The translations under genes and the position numbers were made by a program. 64,000 bases of DNA from Reichenbachiella agariperforans (GTDB lineage: Bacteria; Bacteroidota; Bacteroidia; Cytophagales; Cyclobacteriaceae), in the NCBI RefSeq assembly GCF_900142205.1, contig NZ_FRAA01000001.1:1531311-1595310 (forward strand), read 5' to 3'. The notes below the pieces were generated by a model that saw nothing but the letters and a program-made list of their open reading frames with translations, was not told the origin of the DNA and made no database searches. Below are positions 9,049 to 16,835 of this stretch, piece after piece. The number at the start of each line of letters is the position of its first letter. The first letter of the stretch is position 1.

Positions 9049-9855
9049 ATGATAGCTTTCCCTAATGCTAAAATTAACCTAGGTCTCAATATCCTCTCCA
9101 AAAGACCCGATGGCTATCACAACATATCTTCTTGTTTTGTCCCTATCAGCTGGTGCGATGCATTAGAGATTGTCCAGGCTGATGCTTTTTCTTTTACTTC
9201 GTCAGGGTTGCCTATCCCAGGTGATACGGCAGGCAATCTGGTCGTCAAAGCCTATGAAACGCTCCGTCACGATTTTGATCTCCCGCCTGTACAGATGCAC
9301 TTGCACAAAGTGATCCCCATGGGCGCAGGTATGGGAGGAGGTTCGGCAGATGGTGCCTACGCACTCCGACTACTCAACGAACTCTTTGATCTCCAGCAGA
9401 ACTATCAGCAACTAGAACAGTATGCTGCGAGCTTGGGTGCTGATTGTCCGTTTTTCATCCGAAACCAGACACAAATGGTAGGCGGAATAGGTGATGAATT
9501 TGAGACCATCGATCTAGATCTGTCGGGATACAAAATGGTAGTTATCTACCCAGAGATACATGTCGATACCGCATCGGCCTTTCGGGCGATTAGACCGCAA
9601 AAGCCCACCTACATGCCAGCGGATGTTTTGAAACTGGCGATAGGTGAATGGCGAGATTTGTTGATCAATGATTTTGAACAGCCTGTATTTGCAGCACATC
9701 CAGAGTTAACTGCTATCAAACAAGGCTTATATGACCAAGGTGCGCACTATGCCGCCATGTCGGGTAGCGGAAGTTCCGTCTATGGGTTATTTGCTACAGA
9801 GGCGACCGTGACTGTGGATTCAAAACACAAAAATCACCACGAACATATTTTTTAA
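9049..9855 (+). CDS. ispE: 4-diphosphocytidyl-2-C-methyl-D-erythritol kinase
   Basis: IspE phosphorylates CDP-methylerythritol in the non-mevalonate isoprenoid pathway. The 268-residue GHMP kinase starts with the family signature FPNAKINLGLNIL (catalytic Lys8) and has the ATP-binding loop PMGAGMGGGSADGA at 90-103 and a C-terminal GSGSSVYG motif. It follows the fabI terminator by about 25 nt, so its promoter must lie in or just after the terminator region. No clear TAnnTTTG box is seen there. Confidence 0.93.
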   Translation: MIAFPNAKINLGLNILSKRPDGYHNISSCFVPISWCDALEIVQADAFSFTSSGLPIPGDTAGNLVVKAYETLRHDFDLPPVQMHLHKVIPMGAGMGGGSADGAYALRLLNELFDLQQNYQQLEQYAASLGADCPFFIRNQTQMVGGIGDEFETIDLDLSGYKMVVIYPEIHVDTASAFRAIRPQKPTYMPADVLKLAIGEWRDLLINDFEQPVFAAHPELTAIKQGLYDQGAHYAAMSGSGSSVYGLFATEATVTVDSKHKNHHEHIF

Positions 9856-10181
9856 CTTGAGTTCGATTAAACCTTGAATACAAATCATCTTCTATATGCT
9901 TGATTCAATGTTTTTGAGAATTATACTGTTTGAGCGATAGCGAGTCTATAATTCCCTAGCCTTTCTGCTCCCTTTTTGAGCAATGAAAAAAAGGAAGAGC
10001 CTGTCTGACTTGAAGACAAAGCATGATTGATCTATTTCCGACAAGGGTTTAATGAAAGTTAAAATCGAACACATTTTTAGATTCACTGTAGCCTGTCAAG
10101 TACTTTTTTTGAGACAAATCAAGAAAGAATACACACACGATGTATCTTAGTGTGTATTTCTAAATAGAAAATAACAAGACA
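9856..10181. other. Gene-free stretch between ispE and the M48 protease
   Basis: No coding frame is convincing on either strand. The only structure I see is an inverted repeat close to the downstream gene: AATACACAC at 10128-10136 pairs with GTGTGTATT at 10150-10158. It has no T-run, so it is more likely an operator or 5' leader hairpin than a terminator. Confidence 0.4.
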
Positions 10182-11588
10182 ATGAGAATTATCATACTGA
10201 CCTTTCTAGTTTCTTTTTCCCTACAAGTGATGGGGCAAGAAAAATCCCTAAGTGAGAAGATAGGAAAAGCTACACTCGAGCAAGTGAAGAGTTCCATGGG
10301 TATCTATGAAGATGAAGAGCTGTTGTCTTTCGTGATGACCGTGGGTAAGAAACTCGAAGCGCAGATGGGAGACAAAAAGAAATACGATTTCAAATACTAT
10401 TTGGTGGATACCGAAGACCCAAATGCCTTTGCTACTGCTGGTGGATATGTATTCGTGACCAGAGGACTGCTGGCGATCATTGATACTGAGGACGAATTGG
10501 CGGGTGTACTAGGGCACGAGTTTAGTCATGTGCTACTCAATCATAGTGAGAAGAAGCTGGCGAGAAAAATAGTCCCTACCCTACTAGAACTGCCTGGTAA
10601 TATCGTCGGAGCATTATTTAGTGAGACAGTTGGCGCATTGCTTAACGCACCGATAGAGTTGACCTCTAACACCGTAGGTTCGGCGTTTGACAGAGGACAG
10701 GAAAATCAAGCAGACAAGGCTGGACTTGCTTTGGCGGCCAAGGCTGGGTTCGATCCTGAGGCACTTGCTAGTGCCTTGACGAAGTTAGAGTTTTATGTAA
10801 CCACCCTTTCGGGCAAAAAGAGCAGTTTCAGTCTCTTCGATGATCACCCATTGACAGATAAACGATTGAAAAACCTTAGTGAAGAGTTGTCTGTAATGCC
10901 GGATTTTGAGGGAACAGATGAAAGTATCCTGTCAGACTTGGACGGACTGGTAGTGGGGCAAAACCCAAGAAATGGAGTAGTGACGTCTGATAATAAATTT
11001 TTGCACCCGGATATGAATTTTGCAATGCAGCTGCCTACCGATTGGAGAACTAAAAACACACCAGAGTCGCTGACCGCTGTGGATCAGATAACTAGAGCTG
11101 CTTTGGTTTTGGGTTTTGATGGAAAACACGAAACCCCTAAGGCAGCTTACAAAGACTATGTCAAGGAGCTGAAAGGCAAGAAAGGACTGATGCTAACGGT
11201 GGACAAGAAAAAGGATGTCAATGGTTTTGAAGCAGTGGAACTGTTCGTCGAGTCGGGCAAAGATAAAATCGTCATCACATGGATCAAGTTCGGAGAAATG
11301 GAAGGCGTACTACAACTGCTGGGCACTGCAAACAAAGAGGCACAGATGGACAGTGTCTTAGCCTCTATCAATTCCTTCAATACGATCACAGATAGCGAAA
11401 GAGATCAGGTCGTGACGACTCGTCTGCGATACGAGGCAGCGCCTGATATGACCGTAAGTGAGTATGCAGTACAGAAGAACCTCACGGATCACTTGGTCTT
11501 GCTAGAAGTGATCAACAGCACGACAAAGGACGAAAGAGTCAAAGGAGAATTCATCAAGTTCGTCGAAGAAGAGCCTTATAAGCCTTAA
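10182..11588 (+). CDS. Secreted M48 family metalloprotease
   Basis: The 468-residue protein has a signal peptide (1-18, ending VMGQ) and an M48 zinc protease domain at about 20-235. The zinc motif is HEFSH at 112-116 with the third ligand Glu174 in ENQAD. The second half (about 260-468) is a separate alpha/beta region without a motif I recognise; it may bind substrate. By family knowledge (BepA/LoiP type) it would be a periplasmic protease for envelope protein quality control. It appears monocistronic. Confidence 0.85.
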   Translation: MRIIILTFLVSFSLQVMGQEKSLSEKIGKATLEQVKSSMGIYEDEELLSFVMTVGKKLEAQMGDKKKYDFKYYLVDTEDPNAFATAGGYVFVTRGLLAIIDTEDELAGVLGHEFSHVLLNHSEKKLARKIVPTLLELPGNIVGALFSETVGALLNAPIELTSNTVGSAFDRGQENQADKAGLALAAKAGFDPEALASALTKLEFYVTTLSGKKSSFSLFDDHPLTDKRLKNLSEELSVMPDFEGTDESILSDLDGLVVGQNPRNGVVTSDNKFLHPDMNFAMQLPTDWRTKNTPESLTAVDQITRAALVLGFDGKHETPKAAYKDYVKELKGKKGLMLTVDKKKDVNGFEAVELFVESGKDKIVITWIKFGEMEGVLQLLGTANKEAQMDSVLASINSFNTITDSERDQVVTTRLRYEAAPDMTVSEYAVQKNLTDHLVLLEVINSTTKDERVKGEFIKFVEEEPYKP

Positions 11589-11660
11589 ATGCAAACTAGG
11601 GTGACAGGTAAGAATGATTACTCATTTGTTAAGGTTAGGGATGATGCATATCCCACGGTC

Positions 11661-11720
11661 ACGCCTTTACGTTCTGCTCAAACGTCCGCCATTGGCGGTT
11701 TAAGCAGAACGTAAAGGCGT
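11661..11720. repeat. Long inverted repeat (18-bp perfect outer stem)
   Basis: ACGCCTTTACGTTCTGCT at 11661-11678 is the exact reverse complement of 11703-11720. Inside it a second short stem (CCGCC/GGCGG) and AAAC/GTTT extend the pairing almost to the centre. There is no T-run on either side, so a simple terminator is unlikely. It sits 24 bp before the octamer array and may belong to the same element. Confidence 0.85.
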
Positions 11721-11744
11721 ACAGTCGTTGACTCAGTTCTGGTG

Positions 11745-11840
11745 TTGCGCAAGGCCTACTCTCTCCTTGCGCAAGGTGGATGTCATGGTTGCGCAAGGTC
11801 AACTGTCTCCTTGCGCAAGAAGAACCTTCTGGTAGCGCAA
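11745..11840. repeat. Five palindromic octamers at exact 22-bp spacing
   Basis: TTGCGCAA occurs at 11745, 11767, 11789 and 11811, and the variant TAGCGCAA at 11833, each exactly 22 bp after the last. The intervening 12-14 bp differ, but flanking GG/CC dinucleotides alternate. As a result copies 1:2 and 3:4 can each form a 10-bp hairpin (TTGCGCAAGG with CCTTGCGCAA) with a 10-nt loop ending in TCT. It could act as an array of protein sites on one DNA face or as a structured RNA. Confidence 0.9.
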
Positions 11841-12038
11841 CCAGACACCCGAACATTTATAACTCTTCTTAAGGTAATCGGAAAGATGAAAAAGGAGAGC
11901 CTTCTATCTGCTACCTAGATTCGGGGATTTTTCGTAAATCATGTGATTTCGGGAAGAGACCTTTTTTGATGAGGTGAGGGTGTTTTCTGACTACCGAGTG
12001 CTTGTTTCGCGAAATGCGTTTATTTTTTTTAAGACTTA

Positions 12039-12066
12039 ACAGGTTTCAGAAACCTGTCAGGCCTTT
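12039..12066. repeat. Small palindrome followed by a T-run
   Basis: ACAGGTTT at 12039-12046 pairs with AAACCTGT at 12050-12057, then CAGGCC and six T follow. Palindromes built on CAGGTTT/AAACCTG are, as I recall, common dispersed elements in Bacteroidota. It might also end transcripts coming from the protease gene. Confidence 0.5.
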
Positions 12067-12149
12067 TTTAGTAACCCATAGACTATCTTGAACTGCACCC
12101 AACCAGCCCCTGTCCCACGCCCAAAGTCATTACAAACACCCTTACAACA

Positions 12150-12174
12150 ACAAAAGGGCAGCATGATGCCGCCC
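12150..12174 (-). terminator. Terminator of the small exported-protein gene
   Basis: On the minus strand GGGCGGC and GCTGCCC form a stem around a 5-nt loop, followed by TTTTG. It lies about 35 nt after the stop of the gene ending at 12210. Confidence 0.65.
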
Positions 12175-12209
12175 CTTCATTCCTCTATGAGGATTCTACT
12201 TTTTCTTTG

Positions 12210-12605
12210 TTATCTCAGTGCGACTATCTTGTCCTGAATGTGTGAGGTATCTACGGTCGCATCATCTGCTTTCAGTGCATTCATAGATTTGATGTAATGC
12301 ATCATGGCTTCTCTTTTCAGGTTACACTTGCTGTAGTAGTCGCCCATTACTTCTAGATTATATGGAGCTTCTTTGATAGCTAACGACGCTTCGATCCATG
12401 TTTTGGCTTTGGTCATCCCAGCGTCCTTTTTGATCAAATAGTCTGCTTGCTCTGCGAGCAACATCCAATCGTCAGGCGCGCCATTCTCTACCGCGTCTAC
12501 GGCTTTTTCTATCGCCTTCTCTTTTGTCCCTCCGGCAAAAGATGTAGTGGTGATCATTAGTATTGTTGCAATTACAAGTGAGGAAGTTTTGATTAAATTT
12601 TTCAT
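12210..12605 (-). CDS. Small exported TPR-like protein, unknown function
   Basis: The 131-residue product starts MKNLIKTSSLVIATILMITTTSFA, a clear signal peptide. I therefore chose the ATG at 12605 over an in-frame ATG 69 nt upstream that would bury the signal. The mature part is helical with TPR-like pairs (DDWMLLAEQADYLIKKDAG; YNLEVMGDYYSKCNLKREAMMHYIKSM). No catalytic motif is seen. It is flanked by its own terminator and lies downstream of the TonB receptor on the same strand but beyond that gene's terminator, so it is probably transcribed alone. Confidence 0.7.
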   Translation of the reverse strand: MKNLIKTSSLVIATILMITTTSFAGGTKEKAIEKAVDAVENGAPDDWMLLAEQADYLIKKDAGMTKAKTWIEASLAIKEAPYNLEVMGDYYSKCNLKREAMMHYIKSMNALKADDATVDTSHIQDKIVALR

Positions 12606-12723
12606 GTCTTTATGATTTTGGTTTTTGATATCTGACTCTATCATGACCAACGACGTGCCAAAACACAAAAACAACTGTATATCAATGTGTTACACAAATA
12701 TCATAGATAGACCGATCAAAAAA

Positions 12724-12769
12724 CCGAACACAAAACCGTCCCATAACGAACGCATCCGAACACAAAACC
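12724..12769. repeat. Pair of 14-bp direct repeats
   Basis: CCGAACACAAAACC occurs at 12724-12737 and again at 12756-12769, 32 bp apart (about three helical turns). The pair lies upstream of the small exported-protein gene on the minus strand and may be a regulator site. Confidence 0.6.
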
Positions 12770-12825
12770 CTAGATAAAACTATCCGTAGCAGGCTCCTTA
12801 CGAGATGGGGTTTGGGTCTACAACG

Positions 12826-12870
12826 AAAAAGGAGAGTGTAACAATAAATTATTGTTACACTCTCCTTTTT
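12826..12870. terminator. Terminator of the TonB-dependent receptor gene
   Basis: A 22-bp perfect inverted repeat around a single central base, with A-run and T-run ends, 20 nt after the receptor stop codon. It would terminate in both directions and insulates the receptor from the small gene beyond. Confidence 0.85.
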
Positions 12871-12890
12871 CAAAATCAATATTAGGATTG

Positions 12891-15689
12891 CTAGAATGTA
12901 AAATTCAATCGTCCGAAAAAGTAGGCTCCATCCGATCCCATCTGAACAGAGTCATTAAATCCTCCTTGATCCGTCCATCCATCAAACTGAGGAGTAGGAT
13001 ATTTATTAAGAATATTATTTCCTCCAATGGTAAATTTGATCCCTTCGGTAATATTATACCCTACACTCATATCTACTGTCATTATCGCCTCATAAGTATC
13101 TGTTGCAACTGCATAAAGCGCTTCTGCCTCAGTATCTGTTGTCGGAGGCGAGTCTACCCATTGAAAGTCTTGAAGTTGAACTTCACTAAACTGTGTCAAG
13201 TTCACGCTAGCTGTTAGCTTTGGGGATGAGTAATTTAAATTTAACCCAAATTTATAATCAGGAGCAGCAGCCTTCAAATAAGCCTGAGAAAAAGGGCCAA
13301 AAAAGGTATACTCATTCAAATCGCCATTATGAATTTCCTCTATGGTCAGCTCATTGATATTCCCAATCAAACCTACCTGAAAATTACCTTTAGCACCTAG
13401 TTCCATTCTATAAGAGAGAACAATATCTACTCCTTCGGTCTTCGTATCCACTCCATTCGCAAAAAACTGAGCCGCTTCAGCACCTACGTTTAGACTAGAC
13501 GCGTCGAAATTATCAGTCAAGATAATTCTATCATCCACCGAGATAGAATAAGCATCCACAGTAGCTGTAAAATCGCCCTTTTCATAGGTTATACCTACAC
13601 TGTAGTTTTGGGCCGTCTCTTGCTTTAACGGCTCGATTCCAAATGCACGAGTCACAGTACTTGTATTAGATGCGAGTAAAGTACGAATCGATGTGCCTGC
13701 TACTATGTTGTTAAAAAGTAAATTGTAATGAATCTGGGCTAAAGAAGGAGCTCTGAAGCCTGACGACGCTGACGCTCGTACTGCAAGGCCATCTAGTATT
13801 TCATACCGAGCGGCTAGCTTATAGTTAAAGGTTTCTCCAAAATCACTATACTCCTCGAAGCGCAACGCTCCACTCACCGACAAATCTTCGATGATATTCA
13901 GTTCTGCATCTACATATATTCCAAAATTAGTACGTCCTTTATCCACTTCATTAGAAGGACTATACCCTGGAAATCCCTGAGATCCCCCTGGCAACTGATC
14001 GCCATTGCTATCCACTGCTGGGGTCTGCTCAGCTGGGATAGAAATAAAAGTCCCATTCTGATCGTAAATACCATATGACGCTTGCTCTCCAGCAAAAATC
14101 TCAAACTGCTCAGTTCTATACTCTAAACCATAAGCGATATTGAGTCCTGATGCGATATCTTCAAAATACTTTGTAAAATCTATCCCTGTTGTATTCATAG
14201 AGAGGCTGTGTCCTCCTGCATCAAATTCAGTAGGAGATGCTGCTCCTAACGAGGCATTGTTTGAATCTTTGATCAAATAATGAAAATTGTTCTTCCCGTA
14301 ATTATTGAAAAAATCAACTTTCCATCCATTGTCCATATCATAACGAACCCCTGCTGTAGCTGATACGTCAGTAATTACAGAAGTAATTCTCGGCGTAAAA
14401 CCATTAGGGTACAAACTAGGTACCGAACGATTGTCTCCATCATCAAAACTATCTCTAGAAAACGCATAAGCATCCGTATCTCTATAGTTACGACCACCAT
14501 AGGCATAAAACTCTATACTGTTTGTAATAGGAACCGCCGTATTGACCATGAAATTAAACCCATCAACACCTGCTGTACCATAGCCTTTCCGCCATTCATA
14601 ACTTGGTCGGAGCGTTCTATCCTTAGTCAGGTATTCCGTAGTGATATTAGCATACCCACCTTTGTCTCCGATTTTCATCCCATAGTTCAGATCAATCTTC
14701 ATCGTATTACCATCAAATGATTTCTCCTCTCCATCTAAGCGGTTCTTACCATTAACATTATAAATAAGTGTCTCCCACCCATCTTGGGTATCAAATATCT
14801 TTTGCTCATAATCACCTCCTACATTTGTACTGTAAGCACCATAAGTAACTCCACCAGTCACCCCTTCAGTTTGATCTTTCAAGACTATATTAATAACACC
14901 TGCAATAGCATCTGATCCATACTGTGCAGAGGCGCCATCTCTCAATATCTCAACCCTCTTAATAGAAGATGCTGGTATAGCGTTCAGGTCTGTACCAGAG
15001 TTTCCCCTTCCTCTTGTACCAAAAATATTAACAAGTGATGATTGGTGTCTTCTTTTTCCATTGACCAAAACTAACGTTTGGTCGGGACCTAAACCTCTCA
15101 AAGATGCTGGATCCACATGATCTGCACCATCAGACCCTGATTGTTTGGTAGCATTAAAAGATGGGGCTGCATATTGCAGAATTTGATTAATTTCTACACG
15201 CCCTGTATTAGCAGACAACTCTGACACATCCAACACATCCACTGGAACAGCAGAATTCAATTCCGAACGATTGGCATTTCTAGATCCCACGACATACACC
15301 ATCCCGAGCTCTGTCGCATTTTCCTCTAGCGTTATGGTGTATTCTGTTTCCCCTCCTACAACCTCAAAAGTTTCATCTGTATAACCGACAAAACTCACTG
15401 TAAATACATCTCCCTCCTTCGCTTGAATAGAGAACTTCCCATCCATATCCGTTACTGTACCCAAGCTCGTTCCTTTGATCACAACAGCAGCACCAAGTAC
15501 TGCTTCTTTATTTTGGTCTAAAACAGTCCCTACAATCATGCTGCTTTCCTGCGCATGTGAGACAGAAAAAATACTTATGCTCAGAAACAGCAATACTCCA
15601 AACCTGAGCAAGGCTCGAACATAGCTACTAATTTGGTTTTCACTGCTTAAAAACAGTCTTTCTGTGATTTTTATTATCATGATTTCCAT
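12891..15689 (-). CDS. TonB-dependent receptor
   Basis: The 932-residue outer-membrane receptor has an N-terminal hydrophobic signal (about 25-46, ending SHAQ), a carboxypeptidase-regulatory-like beta sandwich (about 50-125; GTVLDQNKEAVLGAAVVIKG), a plug domain (about 130-270; GLGPDQTLVLVNGKRR, IPASSIKRVEILRDGASAQYGSDAIAGVINI) and a 22-strand-type barrel ending in FFGRLNFTF with a terminal aromatic residue. By family it imports a scarce ligand using TonB energy. There is no SusD partner next to it, so the substrate cannot be inferred. An ATG 9 nt inside would equally fit as start. The tail end is a strong hairpin terminator. Confidence 0.88.
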   Translation of the reverse strand: MEIMIIKITERLFLSSENQISSYVRALLRFGVLLFLSISIFSVSHAQESSMIVGTVLDQNKEAVLGAAVVIKGTSLGTVTDMDGKFSIQAKEGDVFTVSFVGYTDETFEVVGGETEYTITLEENATELGMVYVVGSRNANRSELNSAVPVDVLDVSELSANTGRVEINQILQYAAPSFNATKQSGSDGADHVDPASLRGLGPDQTLVLVNGKRRHQSSLVNIFGTRGRGNSGTDLNAIPASSIKRVEILRDGASAQYGSDAIAGVINIVLKDQTEGVTGGVTYGAYSTNVGGDYEQKIFDTQDGWETLIYNVNGKNRLDGEEKSFDGNTMKIDLNYGMKIGDKGGYANITTEYLTKDRTLRPSYEWRKGYGTAGVDGFNFMVNTAVPITNSIEFYAYGGRNYRDTDAYAFSRDSFDDGDNRSVPSLYPNGFTPRITSVITDVSATAGVRYDMDNGWKVDFFNNYGKNNFHYLIKDSNNASLGAASPTEFDAGGHSLSMNTTGIDFTKYFEDIASGLNIAYGLEYRTEQFEIFAGEQASYGIYDQNGTFISIPAEQTPAVDSNGDQLPGGSQGFPGYSPSNEVDKGRTNFGIYVDAELNIIEDLSVSGALRFEEYSDFGETFNYKLAARYEILDGLAVRASASSGFRAPSLAQIHYNLLFNNIVAGTSIRTLLASNTSTVTRAFGIEPLKQETAQNYSVGITYEKGDFTATVDAYSISVDDRIILTDNFDASSLNVGAEAAQFFANGVDTKTEGVDIVLSYRMELGAKGNFQVGLIGNINELTIEEIHNGDLNEYTFFGPFSQAYLKAAAPDYKFGLNLNYSSPKLTASVNLTQFSEVQLQDFQWVDSPPTTDTEAEALYAVATDTYEAIMTVDMSVGYNITEGIKFTIGGNNILNKYPTPQFDGWTDQGGFNDSVQMGSDGAYFFGRLNFTF

Positions 15690-15931
15690 AGTTGTTTTTG
15701 CAAATGAAGAACTTCAAAAACCGCAATAACCGAATACCCATCACTTAAAATCACGCAACACAAATCACCCATGAGAGTGAATAAACCTACAGTCCTATAG
15801 CTTTGATCTGGTTATTATTTTTGAAGTATGAACGATCTTAAAAACTATTTCGCCATTCACCAAAGCCTTGGTTAAAACGCAGAAAACGAAGTGTTTTACT
15901 CCACAAAAGATAATGAATAAAAACTACAAAA

Positions 15932-16825
15932 TCAGAAAAGCATACCGATACCAAAACTGACTACAAATATTAAAGTACTCAAGGCTAGTTGTTTTAGATA
16001 CGGATCTAACTCAGTAGCACTTGTCTTGAAAAAAACTGCACGAGCATTAATAACAAATAGCGGTATAGTACCACACCATAAAAATTGAACAGGAGATTGA
16101 TAATTTATCAATACAAAACACAATGCAGCTAACACACCTCCTAATAAAAGAACCCAATGATAATAGACCGCCCTTTTCCATCCAATCCGCACAGGGATCG
16201 ACCGCTTACCCGCTTTCTTGTCCGACTCTATATCACGGATATTATTGACATTAAGTACGCCGGTGGCGAACAGTCCGCAACTGATCGCAGGCAAAACAGC
16301 CCACGTATCAAAAGACCGAGTATACAGAAAGTACGAACCGAGCACCCCTACCAAGCCAAAAAACAAGAACACCGAAATATCTCCCAAGCCCATGTAGCCA
16401 TAGGGATTCTTGCCAGAGGTGTAGGTAATCGCCGCATAGATAGACAATAAACCAACGCCCAAAAAGATCGAGACATAGATCAGCTGATCAGCAAAAGCAA
16501 CATAGAGCAATGCCAGACCCGCGACCAAAGATAGCCCAGCGAATAGCACCATCGCTCGTTTCATCGCTGTGGCGCTAATCGCTCCAGTCTGCACGGCACG
16601 CTGTGGTCCCTGTCGGTCTCCACTATCCGCTCCATGTACCGAATCCCCATAGTCATTGGCCAGATTGGACAGGACCTGCAAAAAAACCGTGGTGAGAATA
16701 GATAAACCAAAAATATCCCAGGAGAAAGCGTTGGCTTTGACAGCCAAAAAGCCTCCCATGATAATACTAGACAGAGCCAAAGGCAGTGTCCTTAGTCTAA
16801 ATGCTTCTAACCAATGCTTAATCAT
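15932..16825 (-). CDS. menA: 1,4-dihydroxy-2-naphthoate polyprenyltransferase
   Basis: MenA prenylates 1,4-dihydroxy-2-naphthoate to make demethylmenaquinone. The 297-residue protein has about eight to nine membrane helices and the UbiA-family Asp motif NLANDYGDSVHGADS near residues 55-70. A second Asp-rich loop (NNIRDIESDKKAGKRS) is near 195-210, and both bind the prenyl diphosphate through magnesium. It begins 10 nt after argS and is probably the last gene of the arginine operon transcript. The pairing with argS looks positional rather than functional. Confidence 0.9.
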   Translation of the reverse strand: MIKHWLEAFRLRTLPLALSSIIMGGFLAVKANAFSWDIFGLSILTTVFLQVLSNLANDYGDSVHGADSGDRQGPQRAVQTGAISATAMKRAMVLFAGLSLVAGLALLYVAFADQLIYVSIFLGVGLLSIYAAITYTSGKNPYGYMGLGDISVFLFFGLVGVLGSYFLYTRSFDTWAVLPAISCGLFATGVLNVNNIRDIESDKKAGKRSIPVRIGWKRAVYYHWVLLLGGVLAALCFVLINYQSPVQFLWCGTIPLFVINARAVFFKTSATELDPYLKQLALSTLIFVVSFGIGMLF

Positions 16826-16835
16826 CTCTCTGCTA

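Larger units (their letters stand above)
11589..12209. other. Gene-free stretch with several repeat structures
   Basis: About 620 bp without a credible gene. It contains a 60-bp palindrome (11661-11720), a 22-bp-period array of TTGCGCAA octamers (11745-11840), a small palindrome followed by T (12039-12066) and a terminator for the minus-strand gene (12150-12174). Short open frames here are by-products of the repeats. Confidence 0.6.

Noticed and set aside
11659..11856. 65-codon minus-strand open frame
   Set aside because: It is made of the palindrome and octamer repeats and has no protein-like features.
12852..13217. 121-codon plus-strand open frame
   Set aside because: It starts in the terminator and runs opposite the TonB receptor barrel, whose frame is well supported.
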